28,695 bases of DNA from JAFLCM01 sp964510955 (GTDB lineage: Bacteria > Planctomycetota > Phycisphaerae > Phycisphaerales > UBA1924). Where the stretch lies: the NCBI GenBank assembly GCA_964510955.1, contig CAZEDW010000050.1:1-28695 (forward strand), in the 5' to 3' direction. The notes below the pieces were generated by a model. That model worked only from the letters and a program-made list of their open reading frames with translations, was not told the origin of the DNA and did no database searches. The position numbers and the translations under genes are program-made. Of this stretch, positions 1 through 6,875 are shown one piece after another (the stretch's first letter is position 1; each line of letters starts with the position of its first letter).

Positions 1-1869
1 CGAGCCCGTGGCAGGGGCCGGGGCCGCAGCCGCAGCCGCAGCCGCCGGAGCCGGGAGCGACGGCCCCTGGAACCGGCTCTGGCTCTTGAGGTTCTGCACG
101 CGCATGGACTCGGCCTTGCGCCGCGCCTCGACATCATGCGGCAGCGGTCCGGGCTTGAAGTCCGGGTACGTCTTCTCGGGGACGTGGGTGTTGGCGAGCT
201 TCTCGATGGCCGTCAGCAGCGGGCCCTGCTCCTTGGTGACCAGTGACCACGCCACCCCGCCGCGGCCCGCGCGGGCGGTGCGTCCGATGCGGTGGATGTA
301 GATCTCGGGGTCCTCGGGCAGGTCGTAGTTGATGACGTGGCTGATGCCCTCGACGTCCAGCCCGCGCGCCGCCAGGTCGGACGCGACCAGCACGCCCAGC
401 TCGCCGTGCCGCAGCCGCTTCATCACGCTGTTGCGCTTGCCCTGCTGCAGGTCGCCGTGCATGCCGTGGGCGTCGATGCCGTTCTTGCACAGGAACGCGA
501 CCACGTCGTCGACCGTGCGCTTCATGCGGCAGAACACCAGCGTGAGGTCCGGCTCCTCGTGCGTGAGGCAGTGCAGCAGCATCCGCCGCTTGTCCCACGG
601 CTCGACGCTGATGTAGTGCTGCTGCACCAGGCTCACCGTGAGCGAGCCGCCGGTGGTCACCAGCTTCTCGGGGTTGTTCATGTACGACCGCGCCAGCCGC
701 TCGATCTCCTCGCTGATCGTCGCCGAGACCAGCACGGTCTGGTGCGGGTGCTTGATCCCGCCCAGGATCTTGCGGATGTCCTCGCGGAACCCGATGTCCA
801 GCATCCGGTCCACCTCGTCCAGGATCGCGAACTTGACGTTGTTGAGGTGCAGGTGCCCGCGCTCGACCATGTCCATCAGGCGACCCGGCGTCGCAACGAT
901 GATCTCGGGGCCCTTGTCGAGCTTCTTGGCCTGGGCGTGCACCGCCTGGCCGCCGTAGACCGCCGAGACGCGGATCGGCGTGAACTTGCCCAGCTCGGCC
1001 AGCTCGTCGGCGATCTGGATCGCCAGTTCGCGCGTGGGGGCGAGGATGAGCGATTGGAACGGCTTGTCGCGGTCGGCGTTGTTGAACAAGGGCAGCCCGA
1101 ACGCCGCCGTCTTGCCCGTCCCGGTGCGCGACTGGCCCAGAACGTCGCGACCCGCCAGCACCAGGGGGATCATCTCAGCCTGAATCTTGGTGGGGTTCTT
1201 GAACCCGGCCGCCTCGCAGCCCTTCAGCACGCTGTTCCGCAGCCCCAGCGACTCAAACGTCTTGCCCTCGAAGATCTCCTCCCACTCCTTGGGCGCGATC
1301 TGCGGCGTGGTGCGTTCCGGGCGCGGACGCGGGGCGGGCTCGTCCAGATCGTCCCCATCGCGAGCCGCGCTGTGACCCGCCTGCTGGCCCGGGCGGTTGT
1401 GGGGCTGGCCATGATGCCCGCCGCGGCGGTCGTCGCGCCTCGGCCCGCGATCCCCACGACCTCCACCCCGCTCCCCGCGGTGCTCGTTCCGCGGCTGCGG
1501 CGGGCGCTGCTCCTGGCGCGCGGGCTCGCCGGGCGCCACTCCCACGGCCTCGGCGGACCCGGACGGGCCGTCAGCTTCGTCGCCCGATGAGTCATCGTCA
1601 TCGCCATCCGCTTCAGCCCCGATTGCAGCGCCGGGGGAACCGGGGGCGCCCGGACCGACGGCTTCGCCGGGGTTCCCGTTCTTGCGCTTCCGCCCGCGAC
1701 CGCCGCGCCGACGTCGCTTCTTCTTGGGTGCGCCATCGCCCGCCGGCGGCGCCCCATCGGCCGCGCCGGGCACGCCGGCCCCGGGCGTCGGCGATGGATC
1801 GCCGGCGTGGGGTTCGGTTTCAGGGCTGAGGGTCAGGGGATGCTGCGCGTCGGTGGTGTGGTCGCTCAT
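1..1869 (-). CDS. DEAD-box ATP-dependent RNA helicase, C-terminus beyond window edge
   Basis: ATP-dependent RNA unwinding or remodelling in the cytoplasm (ribosome assembly, mRNA decay or cold adaptation). The frame starts at ATG 1869 and runs 623 codons to the left edge without a stop, so the C-terminus is missing. Residues 1 to about 195 are low-complexity Arg/Gly/Pro/Glu-rich with basic stretches (KKKRRRRGGRGRKRK). The RecA-like core follows: motif I SRTGTGKT (about residue 245), PTREL, TPGR, motif II DEVD (351-354), SAT, and HRIGRTAR (about 526). Motif II reads DEVD, not the usual DEAD. After the core comes an Ala/Pro-rich tail. Bacterial RhlE-type helicases are the closest general match, but the long basic N-terminal extension is unusual, so I give no symbol. 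No Shine-Dalgarno is obvious; a hairpin abuts the start codon. It is divergent from the alanine racemase gene. Confidence 0.95.
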   Translation of the reverse strand, partial: MSDHTTDAQHPLTLSPETEPHAGDPSPTPGAGVPGAADGAPPAGDGAPKKKRRRRGGRGRKRKNGNPGEAVGPGAPGSPGAAIGAEADGDDDDSSGDEADGPSGSAEAVGVAPGEPARQEQRPPQPRNEHRGERGGGRGDRGPRRDDRRGGHHGQPHNRPGQQAGHSAARDGDDLDEPAPRPRPERTTPQIAPKEWEEIFEGKTFESLGLRNSVLKGCEAAGFKNPTKIQAEMIPLVLAGRDVLGQSRTGTGKTAAFGLPLFNNADRDKPFQSLILAPTRELAIQIADELAELGKFTPIRVSAVYGGQAVHAQAKKLDKGPEIIVATPGRLMDMVERGHLHLNNVKFAILDEVDRMLDIGFREDIRKILGGIKHPHQTVLVSATISEEIERLARSYMNNPEKLVTTGGSLTVSLVQQHYISVEPWDKRRMLLHCLTHEEPDLTLVFCRMKRTVDDVVAFLCKNGIDAHGMHGDLQQGKRNSVMKRLRHGELGVLVASDLAARGLDVEGISHVINYDLPEDPEIYIHRIGRTARAGRGGVAWSLVTKEQGPLLTAIEKLANTHVPEKTYPDFKPGPLPHDVEARRKAESMRVQNLKSQSRFQGPSLPAPAAAAAAAAPAPATGS

Positions 1870-1888
1870 GGCGAAAAACAGGCTCGCC
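1870..1888 (-). promoter_or_regulatory. Hairpin abutting the helicase start codon
   Basis: In mRNA sense, GGCGA (1888-1884) and TCGCC (1874-1870) form a 5-bp stem around a T-rich 9-base loop, and the ATG follows immediately. It could affect ribosome access or be a substrate for autoregulation by the helicase. The short stem could also be chance. Confidence 0.25.
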
Positions 1889-2221
1889 GGCAACGGCCCC
1901 GTCCGCATCGGATGACTGGCACTGGGCGCGTCTCAATCACCAGCCCTGCGGGCGGCGAGGCGGACGCGCGCGGTGCGAACCATCCGGGAAGGGGCACGCT
2001 ACCGATGTTCAGATCCGCGGGCTCGCCGCCATGCGCCCGCGACCGTCAAGTTCCTTGGCGGGTGGACGCAAGCCCACCCCTCCGGCGGCGTATCTATGGT
2101 TGATGATAGCGCCGCTGCCGGGTCGATACAACCTGACCGGTTTGACGCTCAACCGCCGAGCCGGACCGCCCCCCCACCGCATCCTCCACCGCCCCCCACG
2201 CCATTCCCAGGGACACACCGC
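1870..2221. other. Divergent intergenic region, helicase / alanine racemase
   Basis: 352 bases between two divergent genes. It should hold both promoters. A TATGGT hexamer (2095-2100) is the best -10 candidate for the racemase, but I see no convincing -35. A 6-bp GC stem (2060-2065 with 2074-2079) lies just upstream. An open frame continues upstream from the racemase, with an ATG at 2096, but it encodes proline-rich sequence with no family resemblance. Confidence 0.4.
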
Positions 2222-3481
2222 GTGACGTTCACCAGCCGGATCGAGATTGACCTGTCGGCGGTCGAACGCAACGTGGGCGTCGCCCGCTCGCTCATCGGGC
2301 CGGGGGTGGGCCTGTGCGCCGTGGTCAAGGCCGACGGGTACGGGCTCGGCGCCGCGCGACTGGCCAAACGGCTTGTCCCGGCAGGGGTCCAGATGCTCGC
2401 CGTCTATACCCCCGACCAGGCACGAGTGCTGCTCGACGTCGGCCTGCCCGGGTCCACGCCCATCCTCATCCTCATGCCCGTCCGTGACCTCGAACGCGGC
2501 GACCCGATCTACCGGGCCCTCATGACCGGGCAGGTCCACTTCACCGTCCACGATTCCGAAAACCTCGCCGCCCTCGCCGACATCGCCCGTTCGCAGGGCT
2601 TGTCGCTGCGGTTGCACGTTGAGGTGGACACCGGCATGAGCCGAGGCGGCGCCCAGCCCGACGAGGCCGCCGCGATCGTCGAGGCCATCGCCGCCAACCC
2701 CAGGCTCCGGCTCGCGGGCGTCTTCACCCACTGCGCCGCCGCCGACAGCGACCCCGTCCAGACCGCCCAACAGGCCGGAGCATTCGACGCCTGGCTCGGG
2801 CGGGTCAAGCCGTGGCTTCCCGACGACTGCATGATCCACCAGGCCAGCACCTTCGGTCTCTTCCGGGCCAGGCGTCTGCACCGGGTCATGGTCCGCGTCG
2901 GGCTGACGCTGCTGGGCTACGCCGGGGAGGAGTTCGCGGACCCGTCGAGCATCGAGTTCCTTGAGCACGCCAAGGGCCTGACGCCCGCGGTGCGCTGGGT
3001 GAGCAAGCTCGTGCAGACCAAGTGGATCGAGCCGGGCACCCCGGTCGGCTACGGCTGCACCTGGCGGGCCAAGCGCCGCACCCGGCTGGGTCTGGTACCG
3101 GTGGGGTACGCCGACGGATACCCACGCGCCCTGTCCAACAAGGCCCGCGTCGGGATCGAGCTCGCCGGCGGCATGAAAGCCTACGTGCCGCAGGTCGGCA
3201 CCGTGAGCATGGACCAGATCACGGTGGACCTGACCGACCTTCCCGAGGCGGGGCTGGGAGTTGGCGCGTGGGTCGAGCTGGTGGGCAACGACCGCGCCGC
3301 GCCGAATCACCTTCCGCAACTCGCCAAGGCCGCGGGCAGCATCACGCACGAGCTGCTCTGCCGGTTCGGCCCGCGGGTGCAGCGCCACTACGTGGCGCTG
3401 GAAGAAACCAGGCCGGAAACCGGGAACCCGGACGCCACCTTTCGGCTCAGAGGCGACGGGGTGATGGCCGGGGTAGCGTAA
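2222..3481 (+). CDS. alr: Alanine racemase
   Basis: PLP-dependent interconversion of L- and D-alanine (EC 5.1.1.1), supplying D-Ala for peptidoglycan. From GTG 2222 the protein has 419 residues, near the usual 360-400. The PLP lysine is K36 in AVVKADGYG. The second catalytic base is the tyrosine of VGYADGYPR (Y296). The C-terminal beta-domain signature is TVSMDQITVDL (about 328-337). GTG 2222 is preferred because it begins right before the conserved RIEIDLSAVERN strand and has AGGGA about 8 bases upstream. An ATG at 2096 would add a 42-residue Pro-rich extension. The stop is 5 bases before the next gene, so the two are probably cotranscribed. Presence of the gene fits a planctomycete that makes peptidoglycan. 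Confidence 0.95.
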   Translation: MTFTSRIEIDLSAVERNVGVARSLIGPGVGLCAVVKADGYGLGAARLAKRLVPAGVQMLAVYTPDQARVLLDVGLPGSTPILILMPVRDLERGDPIYRALMTGQVHFTVHDSENLAALADIARSQGLSLRLHVEVDTGMSRGGAQPDEAAAIVEAIAANPRLRLAGVFTHCAAADSDPVQTAQQAGAFDAWLGRVKPWLPDDCMIHQASTFGLFRARRLHRVMVRVGLTLLGYAGEEFADPSSIEFLEHAKGLTPAVRWVSKLVQTKWIEPGTPVGYGCTWRAKRRTRLGLVPVGYADGYPRALSNKARVGIELAGGMKAYVPQVGTVSMDQITVDLTDLPEAGLGVGAWVELVGNDRAAPNHLPQLAKAAGSITHELLCRFGPRVQRHYVALEETRPETGNPDATFRLRGDGVMAGVA

Positions 3482-3486
3482 GCCCC

Positions 3487-4314
3487 GTGCCGACCAGCCA
3501 AAGCGACAATAAGTGGGCCATCGTCACCGGCGCCTCCAGCGGTATGGGCCGGTGCGTCGCGCTGGAGCTCTCACAAAGGGGATGGTCCACGGTTCTCATC
3601 GCGCGGCGCGGACATCTGTTGAGCGAGCTGTCGGATCAGCTCTCAAAGACCAATCGAACATCGAGCGTATTCCTGGAACAGGACCTCGCCCGCACGCCCG
3701 AGATCGTCCCGGCGGCCGAAGCGTTCCTGACCCGCCACGGCATCGAGCCGCGCGTCCTCATCAACAACGCCGGCTTCGGCCTCTACCGCGCCTTCGTCGA
3801 GCACCGCGCCGACGACCACGAGGGGCTGTGGCGCGTCAACTACCTGGCGGCCGCCGAGATGATCCGGTGCGTGCTGCCGGGGATGCTCGGGCGCCGGGCG
3901 GGGCACGTCATCAACATCGCGTCGATGTCCACCAAGGTCGGCCCCTGGGGGCACGCGGGGTACGCCGCCAGCAAGGCGGCGCTGGTGTCGCTCACGCAGA
4001 CGCTCGCCGCCGAGCACCCCGCGCGCCGTTGCGGCGTCCACTTCAGCTTCGTGAACCCCGGCATCGTCTCCACCAACTACTTCAACAGCGAGAGCTTCCG
4101 CACGCTCTGGCCCCGCGTGAAGCACCGCGCCATCCCTCCCGAGCTTGTCGCCCGCAAGGTCGCCGGGCTGCTCGACCGTCCGCGCCTGGAAATCTGCGTG
4201 CCCTGGTACTACCGCGCGATCCACCTGATCGACGCGCTCAGCCCCGCGCTGGCCCACCGCATCGTCGCGCACGAGAGCAAGCCCGCAGGACCGGACGCTT
4301 CCAGGGCGCCCTGA
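3487..4314 (+). CDS. Short-chain dehydrogenase/reductase (classical SDR)
   Basis: NAD(P)-dependent oxidoreductase of unknown substrate, 275 residues. Visible motifs are the cofactor-binding TGASSGMG (14-21), NNAG (93-96), catalytic serine in IASMS (S146), and YxxxK (Y159, K163). The arginines and lysine in IARRGH after beta-2 are compatible with NADPH preference (inference). The PG motif NPGIVST follows the active site as in classical SDRs. GTG 3487 is chosen because it is the first start in frame, lies 5 bases after the racemase stop, and places TGxxxGxG at the usual distance from the N-terminus. It is probably translated from the racemase transcript. Its C-terminus meets the opposing hydrolase gene tail to tail with a single base between stops. 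Confidence 0.9.
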   Translation: MPTSQSDNKWAIVTGASSGMGRCVALELSQRGWSTVLIARRGHLLSELSDQLSKTNRTSSVFLEQDLARTPEIVPAAEAFLTRHGIEPRVLINNAGFGLYRAFVEHRADDHEGLWRVNYLAAAEMIRCVLPGMLGRRAGHVINIASMSTKVGPWGHAGYAASKAALVSLTQTLAAEHPARRCGVHFSFVNPGIVSTNYFNSESFRTLWPRVKHRAIPPELVARKVAGLLDRPRLEICVPWYYRAIHLIDALSPALAHRIVAHESKPAGPDASRAP

Positions 4315-4315
4315 A

Positions 4316-5950
4316 CTATTTCGGCTTGTCCGCGGGCGCCTCTGGCAGCGTGTGCGACAGCAACCAGTCCACCGCCCCGGGCAGCACCGCCGGCACCACC
4401 AGCGTGTGCCCGACGTCCGGGACGTCGCGGACCTCCACCGAAATCCCCGCGGCCTTCGCGGCGTCGGCCGCCTGATGGACCCGCTCGGGGGGCACCAGCG
4501 TGTCGAGCGCCGCGGCGAACGCCACCACAGGCGCGCCGGGCTTGCCCGTCTGGAACGGCCTCAGCCCCGCGATCGCCGCCACCGCCGCGATCCGGTCGCA
4601 ACGCGCCTGCGCCAGCCCCGACGCCGCGATCGCCCCCAGCGAGTGGCCGACCACGTAGATGCGCCGAGGATCGATCCGGTAATCACGCTCCATCGACGCC
4701 ACCAGATCATCGAACACCGCGGGATTGGTCGCGAAGGCGTACGCCAGCGGCGAGGCCACGATGAACTGCTTCCGGTCGGCCAGGTCGCGGATCATGCCCG
4801 CGCCGTAGCCGTACATGAACATCGCTTCGTCCGCCCCCGCGCCGTGCATCGCGATCACCAGCGGCATCGGTTCGTCCTTGGCGGCGCCGGGCGGCGCGTG
4901 CACCCACAGCGGCACCTGGATGCCGCCCGATGTGTAGGCCCGGTAGTACGTCCCGGTGCGCCGCGCGTAGGGGTTGCGCCCCTGCTGCAGCGCCGAGTAC
5001 TCAAGCAGCACGTCGCTCTCAAGGCCCACCTGGTCGGTCACCATGCCGACCGACATCTCCTCCGACGGGCGGTCGCTCAGGAGCATCATCCGCGCGCGCA
5101 GCGTCGTCGCGGCGGCGCCGAGATCGGGTCGGTCCGCCGGCGCGGCATACTTGTCCATCAGGTCAAGGTCGAGCCTGCGCACCTCGCCCCTCGACGCCGT
5201 CACCACGTACCACGCCCCGCAGTTCCAGCGAAAACCATTCTCACCCGTGAGCCACACGTCGTACCTGCCCGGCCGCAGGTCCTTCACCAATGGTGACAGG
5301 TCGAGCGTGGCGCGGAGCTCGCCGTTGGATTCCGCGTTCGGCGCCGGGATGCTCAGTTGCACGCTCGCCGCCTCGCCGCCGATCGGCGCATCGGTGCCCG
5401 GCTTGTCCAGAAGGACGGCGAGCTTGGGCCATCCCCCTGGCAGCGCCGCCGGAGACGACGCGCCAAAGGGCGCGATGGACCGCACAACGATCACCGGCGC
5501 CGGCGTCGTGAAATACGTCCACACAGGCGGTTCAACTCTGACGCGCAGGCGTTCCGCCACCGCGCCAGCGGCCGCCGCCTGCTCACCCATGAGCTTGACG
5601 GTCTGGTGGTTGATGAGCCCGATCGCGGCGCCCTTGTCGCCGCGGAAGAACGCCATCGTCGCCTCGTCGACCGCGCCGCTTACGTCGGCGAGCGCCTCGC
5701 CCTTGGGCGCCGCGACCGCGAGCGCTCGCTCGAACCTCATGTACGCCAGGGCCAGGTCCCGGCGCGTCAGCACCGGCTTGGCCTCGACATCGGGCCGCCC
5801 CGGCCCCGGAGGGGGCGTGCCCGTCGGAGGGTTCTCCAGGAGCTTGGGGTCCGGCGCCGGGGTCTCGTGCGGGTTGGGCCGCGCTGTCTGCGCGGCGGCG
5901 CCGAGGGTCAGAGCCAGCGTGCAGGCGGCGATGAGCGTGCGGTTCATCAT
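4316..5950 (-). CDS. Secreted alpha/beta-hydrolase (esterase/depolymerase-like)
   Basis: Predicted exported serine hydrolase of 544 residues. Residues 1-22 form a Sec signal peptide (MMNRTLIAAC then a hydrophobic stretch ending GAAAQTA). Residues about 25-340 are a Pro-rich linker and an N-terminal domain I do not recognise. The C-terminal alpha/beta-hydrolase has oxyanion-hole HG (369-370), nucleophile elbow GHSLG (S437), acid D483 in LDTLVPPE, and H515 in DVGHTLVVP, a complete triad. Feruloyl-esterase/PHB-depolymerase-like families share this layout; the substrate is unknown. The tandem ATGs at 5950 and 5947 both fit; the open frame continues upstream to 6076 but lacks a signal-like start there. 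No strong Shine-Dalgarno is seen. A TAGACT hexamer at 5982-5977 may be its -10. Confidence 0.88.
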   Translation of the reverse strand: MMNRTLIAACTLALTLGAAAQTARPNPHETPAPDPKLLENPPTGTPPPGPGRPDVEAKPVLTRRDLALAYMRFERALAVAAPKGEALADVSGAVDEATMAFFRGDKGAAIGLINHQTVKLMGEQAAAAGAVAERLRVRVEPPVWTYFTTPAPVIVVRSIAPFGASSPAALPGGWPKLAVLLDKPGTDAPIGGEAASVQLSIPAPNAESNGELRATLDLSPLVKDLRPGRYDVWLTGENGFRWNCGAWYVVTASRGEVRRLDLDLMDKYAAPADRPDLGAAATTLRARMMLLSDRPSEEMSVGMVTDQVGLESDVLLEYSALQQGRNPYARRTGTYYRAYTSGGIQVPLWVHAPPGAAKDEPMPLVIAMHGAGADEAMFMYGYGAGMIRDLADRKQFIVASPLAYAFATNPAVFDDLVASMERDYRIDPRRIYVVGHSLGAIAASGLAQARCDRIAAVAAIAGLRPFQTGKPGAPVVAFAAALDTLVPPERVHQAADAAKAAGISVEVRDVPDVGHTLVVPAVLPGAVDWLLSHTLPEAPADKPK

Positions 5951-5976
5951 GGTGAGGTTCGGGGGAAGAACGCACG

Positions 5977-5982
5977 AGTCTA
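5977..5982 (-). promoter_or_regulatory. Possible -10 box (TAGACT) for the hydrolase gene
   Basis: TAGACT on the minus strand would place transcription start about 20 bases before ATG 5950. No good -35 is present at 16-18 bases. The same hexamer occurs before the small gene at 16852. Confidence 0.35.
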
Positions 5983-6034
5983 CGGGCGGCTTGCGTCCCG
6001 GCTGCGACGCTACCGGGGTTGCGCCGGGGCGAAA

Positions 6035-6062
6035 TGAAAAAGGGCCGGCCTTCGCCGACCCT
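6035..6062 (-). terminator. Rho-independent terminator of the RRM protein gene
   Basis: On the minus strand AGGGTCGGC and GCCGGCCCT form a 9-bp stem (one T-G pair) with loop GAAG, followed by TTTTTCATTT. It lies 32 bases after the RRM stop codon and before the hydrolase start. This separates the two genes transcriptionally. Confidence 0.85.
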
Positions 6063-6094
6063 CGAGGGAGTTTCACAGAATGCAGGTGCGTGGA

Positions 6095-6496
6095 TTACCA
6101 GCGCTCGGAGCGCTCGCCGCGATCGCGGCCGCCGCGACCACCGCCGCCGCCATAGCCGCCGCCACCACCGCCACCGTAGCCGCCACGGCCGCCACCGCCA
6201 CCGCCGCCGTAGCCGCCACGACCGCCGCCGCCGCCGCCACCGAACGAGCGGGGCTCCTTGGGACGGGCCTCATTCACGGTGAGCGCGCGCCCGCCGTTGT
6301 TGAACCCGTTCAGGGCGGCGATGGCCGCCTGACCCTCGGCGTCGTTGCTCATCTCGACAAAGCCGAAGCCGCGCGAGCGACCAGTCTCGCGGTCCATGAC
6401 AACGCTGGCGTTGTCGACGTTGCCATGGGGCGCGAACATATCGCGCAGCTCGGCATCGGTGCACGAGTAAGGCAGGTTCCCGACATAGATCTTCAT
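6095..6496 (-). CDS. RRM-domain RNA-binding protein with glycine-rich RGG-like tail
   Basis: Single-stranded RNA-binding protein, probably an RNA chaperone, 133 residues. The RRM occupies residues 2-78 with RNP2 IYVGNL (3-8) and RNP1 RGFGFVEM (42-49), including the aromatic side chains that stack on RNA bases. Residues 85-133 are almost only Gly with interspersed Arg and Tyr (GGRGGYGGGG units), ending RGERSERW. This layout matches glycine-rich RNA-binding proteins of cyanobacteria and other bacteria, several of which are cold-induced. ATG 6496 is chosen because the fold begins there; a frame open to 6640 adds no recognisable sequence. A terminator follows. The leader may be about 130 bases if TATCAT at 6636-6631 is the -10. 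Confidence 0.93.
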   Translation of the reverse strand: MKIYVGNLPYSCTDAELRDMFAPHGNVDNASVVMDRETGRSRGFGFVEMSNDAEGQAAIAALNGFNNGGRALTVNEARPKEPRSFGGGGGGGRGGYGGGGGGGRGGYGGGGGGGYGGGGGRGGRDRGERSERW

Positions 6497-6875
6497 GATT
6501 CGCTGTCCATCAAGCCCAAGCGGATTCGGTCTAGGATCGGCGATGCGGCTCGGGCGTGATGCGCGTCGGTCCTGAACTTGGCCCACGCTGTGCCGGGGAC
6601 ATCCCCGGAACGCGGCGCGGATCAGCCAAAATGATACCACCGGGGTCCCGGCGACGCCAGAGTCATCCCGGCGGTTTCAACCGAATCTCCTCGATCAGCC
6701 CCATTCAATCGCCGGCGCTAACATTGTCCGAGTGAGATTCCGCCGATATCCGCTCCGGGGAACTCAGCGGCAAGAGGGGCGTATGCGTATCTGACTCGCA
6801 ACCGTGCCAAGCATCGAATTCACGCCAGGGGGGCTCGTTGCTGCGGTCCCAGCGTGGTTATTGCAGGAGAGGGCT
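6497..6875. other. Divergent intergenic region, RRM gene / secreted protein
   Basis: 379 bases holding the promoter and leader of the RRM gene and the upstream region of the secreted protein. The frame of the secreted protein is open back to an ATG at 6804, but the Shine-Dalgarno and signal peptide favour TTG 6876. No RNA gene or repeat was recognised. Confidence 0.4.
6631..6636 (-). promoter_or_regulatory. Possible -10 box (TATCAT) for the RRM gene
   Basis: TATCAT reads on the minus strand 135 bases before ATG 6496 and implies a leader of about 130 bases. The hexamer 17 bases upstream (TGGCGT) is only a weak -35. Confidence 0.35.

Noticed and set aside
22..50. GCCGCA hexanucleotide repeat at the left edge
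   Set aside because: It encodes the poly-Ala stretch of the helicase tail and needs no other explanation.
292..1590. 432-residue plus-strand open frame
   Set aside because: Shadow of the DEAD-box helicase, whose full motif set is on the minus strand.
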